Source: CAWUKT01 sp964352215 (GTDB lineage: Bacteria; Bacteroidota; Bacteroidia; J057; JADKCL01). Taken from it: a DNA stretch of 64,000 nt. Position numbers and translations under genes: made by a program. The stretch covers positions 1-64,000 of the forward strand of contig CAYGRE010000012.1 of the NCBI GenBank assembly GCA_964352215.1, given 5' to 3'. Below are positions 8,172-16,970 of the stretch, one piece after another; position 1 is the stretch's first letter; each line of letters opens with the position of its first letter. The notes under the pieces were generated by a model. It ran no database searches, had not been told where the DNA came from, and saw only the letters and a program-made list of their open reading frames with translations.

Positions 8172-8795
8172 TCAGAATATGTCTATGCTGCCCAGGCCTT
8201 CGCGCAGGACGGTGAGTTCTTCATTGCCTTCGGAGAAGTCGATAATGGTGGAGACATCTGAGCCACCCCATCCGCCATCAAGGAAGAGGTCAACAAGTTT
8301 GCCATAGTTTTCCCAGATCTCATCCGGTTCATATTCATATACCCCTTGGTCGTCTTTCAGGGATGTGGAGAGGATCGGACGGCCCAATTCTCTGACCAGG
8401 GCCAGGGGAATTTCATGGTCTGTAATCCGAATCCCGACTGTTTTTCGTTTTGACTGAAAATGCCGGGGAATGTTTTTGGAAGCATCCAGAATGAAAGTAT
8501 AAGGGCCCGGAAGCACCCGTTTCATATTCTTGTAAATCGGAGTGGTCAGGTGGTTGACATATTCGCCGACCTGCTTCATATCCGTACAAATACAAGAGAA
8601 AAGGGCCTTTTCCGGCTTGATACCTTTAATTTGACAAACCTTTTCGAGCGCTTTTTTACTGTTGATGTCACAGCCGATGGCATAAACAGTGTCCGTTGGA
8701 TAGATGATGATACCGCCTTTACGCAGCACTTCAGCTGCTTGTGCGATGAACCTAACCTGTGGATTGTCGGGGTGTACCTCAAGTCTTTTACCCAT
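8172..8795 (-). CDS. L-threonylcarbamoyladenylate synthase family protein (TsaC/YciO/YrdC type)
   Basis: A 207-residue single-domain Sua5/YciO/YrdC protein. The substrate-pocket segment IIYPTDTVYAIGCDI is at about residues 30-44, the KGI-KPEKAL basic element follows, and GPYTFIL is near 97-103. TsaC makes threonylcarbamoyl-AMP for the t6A modification of ANN-decoding tRNAs. The overall look is nearer the YciO branch, whose role is less certain, so no gene symbol is given. Divergent from the outer-membrane protein gene at 8892. Confidence 0.85.
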   Translation of the reverse strand: MGKRLEVHPDNPQVRFIAQAAEVLRKGGIIIYPTDTVYAIGCDINSKKALEKVCQIKGIKPEKALFSCICTDMKQVGEYVNHLTTPIYKNMKRVLPGPYTFILDASKNIPRHFQSKRKTVGIRITDHEIPLALVRELGRPILSTSLKDDQGVYEYEPDEIWENYGKLVDLFLDGGWGGSDVSTIIDFSEGNEELTVLREGLGSIDIF

Positions 8796-8833
8796 TATTC
8801 ATTGGTTTTTGCGGATACGAAGTTAGCAGGGCG

Positions 8834-8864
8834 TTGGATGAAAGGGAAATAAATCCTAGATTTG
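8834..8864 (+). promoter_or_regulatory. Bacteroidota-type promoter
   Basis: TTG at 8834-8836 and TAGATTTG (matching TAnnTTTG) at 8857-8864 are separated by 20 bases. The likely start lies about 20 bases before the ATG at 8892. This also favours that ATG over the TTG at 8862, which lies inside the promoter box. Confidence 0.6.
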
Positions 8865-8891
8865 AGACTGATTGAATTCAAATTACTGGAA

Positions 8892-9656
8892 ATGAAGGGA
8901 AAGCTTTCCGCATTGATACTTGTTTTTGTTGCAGGAATCTTCAGCGCAACCGGCCTGAAAGCTCAGGAAGGTTTGAAGTTGGGCTTCGCAGCAGTGCCTC
9001 AGTCTACCTGGTTGCTCAACGATCAGGACCTGGAGGCTGCTCAGGATGTCTATACCTACAAAAGAACTTTTGGCATGGCCTTTGGTCCAACCTTTGGCTA
9101 TGACTTCAACGAATACCTGGGTTTTCGTTTGCAGGCGCTCTACTCGGCTCAGGGCCAGAAGTGGAAAAGCATCAATTCACTGGACGATGAGGTTACCCAT
9201 ACCCAGCGCCTGAATTACCTGAAAACCCCGGTCCTTTTTAATTTCAACACCGGGCTCAGCCGCCGTAAAATGGCACTGAATGTGGCTATTGGTTACCAGG
9301 CCAATTTCCTCATCAATGCCCGTTACCGCAACGATGACCAAAGCTACACCCCGGATGAAGCTTTGTTTGATGACGTTACAGATTATCCTACCAATTACCA
9401 GCGTTTCAGCTGGTGGGACCATGGCCCGGTTGCACAGATCGGAATCAATATCAAGCTGACTTACAATGTAGTTGCCAATATCCACCTCCGTGGGGATTAT
9501 GGCCTGAACGATGCTGAAAATAAGAACGCTGCGTACAAGCAGTGGATCTTTGGCATTCCTGAGGATGTGACCTTCTACCCAACCGATCGCCCCAAGACGA
9601 GCAATTTGACGGGTGGTCTCCACTTTGGGCTGACCTACACCTTCTCCAGCTATTGA
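8892..9656 (+). CDS. Outer-membrane beta-barrel protein, PorT-like
   Basis: A 254-residue exported protein. The signal peptide MKGKLSALILVFVAGIFSATGLKAQ is followed by alternating strands typical of the small Bacteroidota barrel family (PorT-like): GFAAVPQSTWLLND near the start, FGPTFGYDFNEYLGFRLQALYS, LKTPVLFNF, and a C-terminal strand LHFGLTYTFSSY ending in an aromatic residue. An outer-membrane location is inferred. The ATG at 8892 is chosen because of the signal peptide and the promoter. It ends 10 bases before the asparaginase gene. Confidence 0.8.
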   Translation: MKGKLSALILVFVAGIFSATGLKAQEGLKLGFAAVPQSTWLLNDQDLEAAQDVYTYKRTFGMAFGPTFGYDFNEYLGFRLQALYSAQGQKWKSINSLDDEVTHTQRLNYLKTPVLFNFNTGLSRRKMALNVAIGYQANFLINARYRNDDQSYTPDEALFDDVTDYPTNYQRFSWWDHGPVAQIGINIKLTYNVVANIHLRGDYGLNDAENKNAAYKQWIFGIPEDVTFYPTDRPKTSNLTGGLHFGLTYTFSSY

Positions 9657-9666
9657 TGATCTCCTG

Positions 9667-10710
9667 ATGGGAGAGCCCCGCAAGCGCATTCTGCTGATCT
9701 ACACGGGTGGAACCATTGGCATGGTTCAAAGTACGCCCGATGGTCCTTATCAACCCTTTGACTTCAGTCTGATCAGTGAGGAATTTCCTGAGATCAACCG
9801 CCTGGGGTGTGACATTGATGTAGAAAGCTTCAATCCTCTTCTTGATTCCTCTAATATTGGGCCAGCCACCTGGATTCGGATCGCTCAATACATTTACAAA
9901 GTCTATAAGCAGTACGATGGATTTGTGATCCTGCATGGGTCAGATACCATGGCCTATACGGGATCAGCCCTTTCATTCATCCTCGAAGGCCTGGCAAAGC
10001 CTGTTATCCTGACCGGGGCGCAACTTCCCATCAATGAGATCCGGACTGACGCCAAAGAGAACCTGATCACCGCGATCCAGATCGCAGCCCACCCGACTGT
10101 CCCCATCCGCGAAGTCGGAATATATTTTGAATACAAGCTTTTCCGGGCCAACCGGACCAAGAAGGTGCATGCGGATGTCTTCGCAGCCTTTGATTCGCCC
10201 AACTTTCCCTACCTGATACATGCCGGAGTCCATCTGCGGCTTCAGCACTCTACCCCGAGCGAGGCTTATGACAATGCCTTCTTTCAGGTACAGGAGAAGC
10301 TGGAAGTCGCCATTGGCCATGCAACCTTCTATCCCGGCCTCACTACCGACAGCCTGGGTTCCATCCTGCTGAATCCCAATCACAAAGGCATCATCCTGCA
10401 AAGCTATGGCACCGGAAACCTGCCCGATTCCCCTGAGATCATCGAGCTGATCCATGAGAGCATCGACCAAGGGAAGATCATCCTCAATATTACCCAGTGC
10501 AATGGTGGCTTTGTAGAGATGGGCCGCTATGAAAGCAGCAGCAAACTGCTGAAAAATGGAGTTTTAGGGGGAGCAGACCTGACATTTGAAGCTGCCCTCA
10601 CCAAGATGATGTACCTGATGGGCAAATACGATGACAAGGAGAAGGCCGCATTTTACCTGGTAAGAAACATTCGCGGGGAGATGACTGCGGAGCGGGCCAT
10701 TACCAATTGA
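9667..10710 (+). CDS. ansA: Type I (cytosolic) L-asparaginase
   Basis: A 347-residue asparaginase I, converting asparagine to aspartate and ammonia. The first catalytic threonine lies in YTGGTIGM (about residues 12-19). The second signature reads HGSDTM at residues 90-95, where the family normally has HGTDTM, so the second catalytic Thr is replaced by Ser92. LTGAQLPI follows as expected. There is no signal peptide, so it is cytosolic. It follows the barrel-protein gene by 10 bases and is convergent with recF. Confidence 0.92.
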   Translation: MGEPRKRILLIYTGGTIGMVQSTPDGPYQPFDFSLISEEFPEINRLGCDIDVESFNPLLDSSNIGPATWIRIAQYIYKVYKQYDGFVILHGSDTMAYTGSALSFILEGLAKPVILTGAQLPINEIRTDAKENLITAIQIAAHPTVPIREVGIYFEYKLFRANRTKKVHADVFAAFDSPNFPYLIHAGVHLRLQHSTPSEAYDNAFFQVQEKLEVAIGHATFYPGLTTDSLGSILLNPNHKGIILQSYGTGNLPDSPEIIELIHESIDQGKIILNITQCNGGFVEMGRYESSSKLLKNGVLGGADLTFEAALTKMMYLMGKYDDKEKAAFYLVRNIRGEMTAERAITN

Positions 10711-10721
10711 TCGGGAATTGC

Positions 10722-11843
10722 CTACAACTCTGTCACCGTTCCTTCCTTGACCAGATAGAATTTCACTTCCCGTCCATCGTCATCATAGCCAGAAAAAACT
10801 TCCTGGGTCCGTTCCAATGAAGTATCGGTGATGAACACCTGTCCTTTAACTTCTGAGTGAAGAATCCCTGCAATAGAACGAAGCCGGTGGATATCCAGCT
10901 TGTCAAATACATCATCCAAAAGCAGCAGGGGATGCTTTCCGGTTCGCTTTTCCAACATCTCGTATTGGGAAAGCTTCAGGGCAATGACAAAAGTCTTCTG
11001 CTGTCCCTGAGATCCATAGTACTTGACACCTTGTTGGTTGATGGTAAAGACAAGGTCCTCTTTGTGGATTCCCTTGCTGGAACGCTGGGCATAACGGTCC
11101 TGTTGTCGGCTTGCCTGGAAGAGTTCCCGCCATTCGTCTTCGGTATTGAGCTCCAGGTCAGACTGCAGGTCGATCTCTGGTTGCTCCCTGTCCGAGACGA
11201 TGAGGTGGAAATACCTTAGGAAAATGTTTGCAAACTCCTCCAGGAATTTCCGACGCGCCTCATGGATGCGGATTCCCGGGCCGATCAACTGCTGGTCCCA
11301 GAGCTTGAGTTGTTCCTCATCCCAGGTGCGGCGTTCTGCAAACAAAGTGAGCAGGGCATTGCGTTGGTTGAGCGCCTTGTCGTAGTGGAGCAAGGCATCC
11401 AGGTACGCCCGGTCGTATTGGCTGATAAAGGCATCCATGAATTTTCTGCGAACCGAGGGGCTGCCATGGATCAGTTGGGTATCGTTGGGGAGAACGGTGA
11501 CGATGGGGATGCGGCCGATATGGTCACTCATCTTGCGCAATACATGACGGTTGAGGACCATGGATTTCCCTTTGGGGGGCATGAAGGAGCATTGTATTCT
11601 CAGCGGCTCCTCAGCTTCGAGCCATTCTCCATCCACAGTGAAATAAGGACTTCCTTCCTGCAATGCATATCCCTCACCTCTGCGCTGAAACCCCCGCGTC
11701 ACTGCGAGGTAGTGCAAAGCTTCCAAAACATTGGTTTTTCCTTCACCGTTGTTTCCGGTCAATGCATTGATCCCCGGACAAAAGCGGGTTTTCAAAAACG
11801 AGTAGTTCCGGAATTGGGTGAGTTGAAGGGAGGTAAAGTACAC
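10722..11843 (-). CDS. recF: DNA replication and repair protein RecF
   Basis: A 373-residue SMC-like ATPase that helps load RecA at gaps. Walker A GNNGEGKTN is at residues 30-38. The ABC-type signature region GSQGQQKTFVIALKL and Walker B LLLLDDVFDKLD lie near the C-terminus. The start is GTG; the expected LTQFRNY follows at once, and no better ATG exists. The exported-protein gene at 11862-12242 lies just upstream on the same strand, 18 bases away. Confidence 0.95.
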   Translation of the reverse strand: MYFTSLQLTQFRNYSFLKTRFCPGINALTGNNGEGKTNVLEALHYLAVTRGFQRRGEGYALQEGSPYFTVDGEWLEAEEPLRIQCSFMPPKGKSMVLNRHVLRKMSDHIGRIPIVTVLPNDTQLIHGSPSVRRKFMDAFISQYDRAYLDALLHYDKALNQRNALLTLFAERRTWDEEQLKLWDQQLIGPGIRIHEARRKFLEEFANIFLRYFHLIVSDREQPEIDLQSDLELNTEDEWRELFQASRQQDRYAQRSSKGIHKEDLVFTINQQGVKYYGSQGQQKTFVIALKLSQYEMLEKRTGKHPLLLLDDVFDKLDIHRLRSIAGILHSEVKGQVFITDTSLERTQEVFSGYDDDGREVKFYLVKEGTVTEL

Positions 11844-11861
11844 GCAGCAAAGGTAGGAAAA

Positions 11862-12242
11862 TCACTCAAATCCCATGGGAGGGACGACCAGCAATTCCCG
11901 AATTTCATCCTTCTTATAGTTGAGAACAAAAGCATACGTTTGCCCGGGATGAAACTTGGACCTGCGGAGGACAATGGTGTTTTCTCCCCATTTGTCCGCG
12001 TATTGGTTTTGCCAGATTTTCTCTCCGTCTTCATTGAAAAGGCGGATTTCTACCATGCCACTGTAAGGGATCACATAATTGATGACAATATAATTCCCCC
12101 TGACTTCAGCGCCCTTCAAGTCGAGATCGGCTTCGACAAAGTGGCTGCCTTCACTAAAACTCTGTGCTGAAACCTGAGAGCCCAGGCCGGCAAAGAAGAT
12201 TAGAAAGGTTAATATTTTAAAAGTCAGTTTCAAGAATTGCAA
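11862..12242 (-). CDS. Small exported protein of unknown function
   Basis: A 126-residue protein with a signal peptide (MQFLKLTFKILTFLIFFAGLGSQVSAQ) and about 100 residues of predicted beta structure (VRGNYIVINYVIPYSGMVEI, then NTIVLRRSKFHPGQTYAFVL). The shape resembles a single small beta-sandwich domain with a VEIRLFN-type strand, as in domains of secreted Bacteroidota proteins. The start must be TTG because no in-frame ATG precedes the signal peptide. Same strand as recF and 18 bases upstream of it. Periplasmic or surface location inferred. Confidence 0.7.
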   Translation of the reverse strand: MQFLKLTFKILTFLIFFAGLGSQVSAQSFSEGSHFVEADLDLKGAEVRGNYIVINYVIPYSGMVEIRLFNEDGEKIWQNQYADKWGENTIVLRRSKFHPGQTYAFVLNYKKDEIRELLVVPPMGFE

Positions 12243-12440
12243 TAAGTGGCATCACGGATCTCTACGAAATGGGTCATTTTGATACAAGTCGCTTATATTT
12301 GGTGGTCGTAGATACAGAGATACCAAATCCAATACCAAATATAGAAAATCCTGCGGGATAGGGAAGGAAAATGGCCTAAAAAGTATCCACATTGATTTAA
12401 CTTTTCGCAATACCAAGGGTTTATAAGTAATTTGCTGCTT

Positions 12441-15400
12441 ATGAAGGATTGGATACTGATTATTGCGATAGTCCTCTTCGTCTTCCCATTGACAAAGGGA
12501 CAATCGACCTACCCTCCGCATGGCCTTCACCAGAATCCCTCTACTGCTTATGCCTTTGTAAATTGTCGACTGGCTACCATGCCGGGCAAATATTACGATG
12601 AAGGTGTATTGATTATTCGGAACGGTCTGGTTGAAAATGCGGGTAAGAAACTCAAAACCCCTCAGGATGCCCAGGTGATTGATCTGAAAGGGGCCTATGT
12701 GTACCCTGGATTGATAGACATTTACGCTTCTTATGGGATTGAAGAGGTAGACAAGCCTGCCGGCGGCCGTTCCAAGGCACCACAGTACGAGGGCAAGAAT
12801 ACTGGTCCCAATGCATGGAATGATGCGGTTCGTCCGGAGGATAAGGCGGCCAATTCGCTGGAGCACAAGGAAGAGACGGCAGCTAAATGGCGCAAAATGG
12901 GCTTTACCACCGTCCATTCCGTGCCCAACGATGGGGTGTTCCGCGGAAGCGGTGCTTTGGTCCAGTTGGGCGATGGTCCCCTCGCTTCAGACTTGCTGCA
13001 ACCTGTTACCCACCAGTGCCTTTCTTTCTCCAAAGGCTCCTCTACCCAGGCTTATCCCAGTTCCCTGATGGGAGCCATTGCCCTGATCCGTCAGACTTTT
13101 CTGGATGCCCGCTGGTACAAAGAGGCGATTTCGATCCAGGAAAGTCGGCCCAGTACTCCCGCTTTTGAACGCAATATGTCCCTGGAGGTGCTTTCAAAGC
13201 TGAACAAAGACGCCCGGTTTATCTTCGAATGTACGGACCACCAGGACATTTTGAGGGCGGCCCTGATAGCCAGGGAATTTGGCTTGCAATTCATTTACAA
13301 GGGAGGGGGAGACAGTTACCAACGCCTGGATGCACTCAAAGCAATAGGCGCCTCATTGATCATCTCTTTGGATTTTCCCAAAGGTTTTGACGTCAACAGT
13401 CCTACGGATGCCCGGGAAGTCAGTCTGCGTCAGTTGATGCACTGGGAGCAGGCTCCCCTCAATGCCGGTATGGTGGCACGCAATGAAATCCCTTTCAGTT
13501 TGACCACGGCCGGTCTGAAATCACCGGAAAAAGAATTCTGGCCTGCCTTGCGCAAGGCCATCCAGTATGGCTTGGAAGAAGACCAGGCCCTTGCCGCACT
13601 GACTACCACTCCCGCACAAATGCTGGGCATGGAAAACCGGGTGGGAACCCTGGAGCCCGGCATGTTGGCCAATTTCATCATCGTAGACGGTCCTGTATTC
13701 GACAAGAAGGAAGCGACGGTCTATGAGACCTGGGTAGGCGGAAAGCGGTTTGTACAAACGCCGATGCCGGAAGCGGACCTGTCCGGGACCTGGGAATTGA
13801 CCTATGGAGACCGCCAGGCCACTTTGTTGGTCGGAGGAAAACCCGCCAAGCCTTCAGCTAAGATCATCTTAACCGTTGATACCCTGCCTGTCCAGATCGG
13901 CTTGCTCGGTTTGGATATCGCCATGGTTTTCCCCGATTCTAAGATTCGCCAGGCCGGGAAAATGCGCTTCATTGGATTGATAGACGATACCCGGATGGGG
14001 GGGACTGCGGTTTTGGTCGATGGACAGGAAGTGCGTTGGTCAGCATTTCGGAAAGGGCCCTATGCAGAAAAAGAAAAGAAGGATGAGGAAAAGGGACCGG
14101 ACCTGCAGGACATTCCCCAGCCCAATTATCCGTTCGGACCTTACGGATTTGCGACCCTGCCGGAGTCGAAAACAGTCTTCATCAAGAATGCGACGGTATG
14201 GACGAATGGGAGCGATGGTATTCTCGAAAACGCAGATGTTTTGGTGGGGAAAGGAAAGATCGCTCAGGTAGGGAAGGGCCTTCAGCCCCCCGGCAATGCC
14301 CAGGTGGTGGATGGCACGGGCAAGCACCTGACCCCCGGGATCATCGATGAGCACTCCCACATTGCCATCTCCCGCGGCGTCAATGAGGGAACCCACGCTG
14401 TGACCGCAGAAGTTCGCATCGGAGATGTGGTGGATGCCACCGATGTCGATATCTACCGCCAGGTGGCGGGTGGGGTCACGACATCCCAATTGCTGCATGG
14501 CTCCGCCAATCCGATTGGCGGGCAGTCCGCGATTATCAAGTTGCGCTGGGGCATGCTCCCCGAGCAAATGAAATTTGAGAATGCCCCCGGCTTCATCAAG
14601 TTCGCCCTCGGCGAAAATGTCAAGCAATCCAACTGGGGAGACCTTTACCGGTCCCGCTACCCGCAGACCCGCCTGGGCGTGGAGCAGTTGATGAAGGACG
14701 CCTTTGCTGCGGCCCTGGATTACCGCCGTGCCCAGACAGAAAAGTCAGGGGGAATGGGAGGTGCCCTGCCCATCCGGAAAGACCTCCAGATGGAAGCCTT
14801 ATTGGAAATTCTGGACAGCAAGCGATTTGTCACCTGCCACTCCTATGTCCAGAGCGAGATCACCATGCTGATGCGCCTGGCCGAATCTTTCAACTTCCGC
14901 ATCAATACCTTTACCCACATCCTCGAGGGATACAAAGTCGCAGACAAACTGGCTGCCCACGGTGCGAACGGCTCCACCTTTTCCGACTGGTGGGCTTACA
15001 AATACGAAGTCATAGATGCAATTCCTTACAATGCTGCCCTGATGGCGGCTCAGGGGATCAATGTATGTATCAATTCCGACGATGCAGAGATGGGGCGGCG
15101 GCTCAATCAGGAAGCTGCCAAAGCAGTTATGTATGGCGGCATGTCAGAGGAAGATGCTTTGAAGACAGTGACCCTCAACCCGGCCAAGGCCCTCCGCATT
15201 GATGACAGGGTGGGCGCTGTATTGGTAGGCAAGGATGCCGACCTCGTCTTGTGGTCCGGTCATCCGCTCAGTGTCTATGCCCACGCCGAAAGAACCTATA
15301 TAGATGGTCGGCTGGTATTCGAGGAAAAACGGGATGCCCAACTCAGAGAAGTGATTGCCAAAGAGCGGGTCCGCCTGATCAACAAGATGGTCAAAGAGGG

Positions 15401-15476
15401 GGGCGAGGGAAAGCCAGCCGGTGCTCCTGAAAAGGAACTCTACCATTGTGAAACCATTGAAAGCGACTACCGATGA
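12441..15476 (+). CDS. Tandem amidohydrolase-family protein (first half lacks metal ligands)
   Basis: A 1011-residue exported protein (signal peptide to about residue 22, ending KGQ). Two amidohydrolase-like halves follow. In the first, the signature reads PGLIDIYASYG, so both His of the usual HxH are lost (Tyr and Ser instead). The second half keeps IIDEHSHIA with His at about 638 and 640. It also keeps TCHSYVQSE and TFTHILEG as further ligand candidates, and CINSDDAEM for the catalytic Asp. The second half is probably an active imidazolonepropionase-like peptidase or hydrolase; substrate unknown. The stop overlaps the next gene by 4 bases (ATGA). The ATG at 12441 is preferred to the TTG at 12432. 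Confidence 0.85.
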   Translation: MKDWILIIAIVLFVFPLTKGQSTYPPHGLHQNPSTAYAFVNCRLATMPGKYYDEGVLIIRNGLVENAGKKLKTPQDAQVIDLKGAYVYPGLIDIYASYGIEEVDKPAGGRSKAPQYEGKNTGPNAWNDAVRPEDKAANSLEHKEETAAKWRKMGFTTVHSVPNDGVFRGSGALVQLGDGPLASDLLQPVTHQCLSFSKGSSTQAYPSSLMGAIALIRQTFLDARWYKEAISIQESRPSTPAFERNMSLEVLSKLNKDARFIFECTDHQDILRAALIAREFGLQFIYKGGGDSYQRLDALKAIGASLIISLDFPKGFDVNSPTDAREVSLRQLMHWEQAPLNAGMVARNEIPFSLTTAGLKSPEKEFWPALRKAIQYGLEEDQALAALTTTPAQMLGMENRVGTLEPGMLANFIIVDGPVFDKKEATVYETWVGGKRFVQTPMPEADLSGTWELTYGDRQATLLVGGKPAKPSAKIILTVDTLPVQIGLLGLDIAMVFPDSKIRQAGKMRFIGLIDDTRMGGTAVLVDGQEVRWSAFRKGPYAEKEKKDEEKGPDLQDIPQPNYPFGPYGFATLPESKTVFIKNATVWTNGSDGILENADVLVGKGKIAQVGKGLQPPGNAQVVDGTGKHLTPGIIDEHSHIAISRGVNEGTHAVTAEVRIGDVVDATDVDIYRQVAGGVTTSQLLHGSANPIGGQSAIIKLRWGMLPEQMKFENAPGFIKFALGENVKQSNWGDLYRSRYPQTRLGVEQLMKDAFAAALDYRRAQTEKSGGMGGALPIRKDLQMEALLEILDSKRFVTCHSYVQSEITMLMRLAESFNFRINTFTHILEGYKVADKLAAHGANGSTFSDWWAYKYEVIDAIPYNAALMAAQGINVCINSDDAEMGRRLNQEAAKAVMYGGMSEEDALKTVTLNPAKALRIDDRVGAVLVGKDADLVLWSGHPLSVYAHAERTYIDGRLVFEEKRDAQLREVIAKERVRLINKMVKEGGEGKPAGAPEKELYHCETIESDYR

Positions 15477-16816
15477 AGCAAAATATATTTAACATCGTCT
15501 TCTTCAGGGCCGTTTTCGCGCTGCTGCTGTTTACCCTGCCGCTGGGTCCATTCCCGGTTGGGAGTACATCTGCCCAGAGCGTTCCGGTCCCTGCTCCCAA
15601 GCAAAAAGGTCAGATTCTGCTGCAAAATGGGGTGATCCACATTGGCAATGGCTTGGTGGTTGACAAGGGTGCGGTGCTGATCACGGACGGCAAGATTACC
15701 CAGGCAGGCGTGTTGAGAGGCAGGGTCGTAGTGGAGAATACCATTGACCTGCAGGGAGCCCATGTCTATCCCGGCCTGATCGCGATGGCCACTCAGATCG
15801 GCCTGGATGAGATTGAAGCGGTGCGGGCCACCGATGACAAGTCTGAGACCGGGGCGATCAACCCCAATGCCAGGGCCATTGTCGGTTACAATACCGACTC
15901 CAGGGTCACCCCGACCCTCCGGTCGAATGGCATCCTGCTCGCCCAGGTGGCACCACAGGGCGGTCTCTTCTCCGGAACGAGTTCCATCGTCCAGCTGGAC
16001 GCCTGGAATTGGGAGGATGCGGCCTACCTCATGGACGACGCCGTCCATCTCCGCTGGCCCAACCTCCGCATCCGCCGCTCTCCCAATGCGGAGCCGGCTG
16101 CCAAGCAGCAGGAGGAGATCATCAAGCGCCTTCAGCAGATCGAATCTGCAATGGACGAAGCCACGGCTTATGCAACTGCCCGGGCCTCGGGCCGATCTTT
16201 GAAGACCGACCTGCGCTGGGAGGCCCTCATCCCCGTGATTCGCAAAGAAAAGCCGCTCTACGTATACGCCAATTCTGAAAAGGAAATCCGGTCTGTACTG
16301 GCATTTATGTTAAAATATGACCTCCGCATTGTTTTGGTGGGAGGTGCAGAAAGCTGGCGCATGACCGAAGAATTGAAGGCTTATAAAGTGCCGGTGGTGT
16401 TGCGGCAGGTGCATTCCCGCCCCTGGCGGGACGATGACGACATCGACATGCCCTTCAGAACCCCGAAGATCCTGAAGGACGCCGGAGTCGACTTTTGCCT
16501 GGCCATGGAATCCTTTTGGAATTACCGGAACCTGCCCTTTCAGGCGGGGACAGCGGCTGCTTACGGGCTGAGCCGGGAAGAGGCTTTACAAGCCATTACC
16601 CTGGATGCAGCACGTATCCTCGGCATTGACAGCACGACCGGTTCGATTGAAGCGGGCAAGGATGCAAATTTGGTGATCAGCAGCGGGGATTTGCTGGATA
16701 TGAAGACGCATCAGGTGACTGCGGCTTACATTCAGGGCCGGTCCATAGACCTGGGGAACAAGCAAAAGGCATTGTATGAAAAATACAAAGCAAAGTACCT
16801 GGGCGACCAGAAGTAG
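15473..16816 (+). CDS. Amidohydrolase-like protein with degenerate metal site
   Basis: A 447-residue exported homologue of the first half of its upstream partner, with a signal peptide to about residue 35 (ending SAQ). The family frame is clear: ILLQNGVIHIGNG, VVVENTIDLQGAHVYPGLI, and the late LDAARILGIDSTTGSIEAGKDANLVI. The metal-binding HxH position reads PGLIAMATQ, and the region expected to carry the catalytic Asp reads LAMESFW. It is therefore probably catalytically inactive, or uses other residues. It is translationally coupled (ATGA overlap), so a complex with the larger protein is likely. Confidence 0.82.
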   Translation: MKQNIFNIVFFRAVFALLLFTLPLGPFPVGSTSAQSVPVPAPKQKGQILLQNGVIHIGNGLVVDKGAVLITDGKITQAGVLRGRVVVENTIDLQGAHVYPGLIAMATQIGLDEIEAVRATDDKSETGAINPNARAIVGYNTDSRVTPTLRSNGILLAQVAPQGGLFSGTSSIVQLDAWNWEDAAYLMDDAVHLRWPNLRIRRSPNAEPAAKQQEEIIKRLQQIESAMDEATAYATARASGRSLKTDLRWEALIPVIRKEKPLYVYANSEKEIRSVLAFMLKYDLRIVLVGGAESWRMTEELKAYKVPVVLRQVHSRPWRDDDDIDMPFRTPKILKDAGVDFCLAMESFWNYRNLPFQAGTAAAYGLSREEALQAITLDAARILGIDSTTGSIEAGKDANLVISSGDLLDMKTHQVTAAYIQGRSIDLGNKQKALYEKYKAKYLGDQK

Positions 16817-16970
16817 CACAAACTTAGAATTGAATTGCAAAGCCTTTCTGCAAGCCATATATTTACAGTCTGGTTTATCGGGTTCGGAGCCTCGGTCCTC
16901 CACAAGCGCTTCTGTTGCTTCTGAGGAGTAAAGCAAAGGATCCCCTACTGGGTTTAACAATCATTGATTC

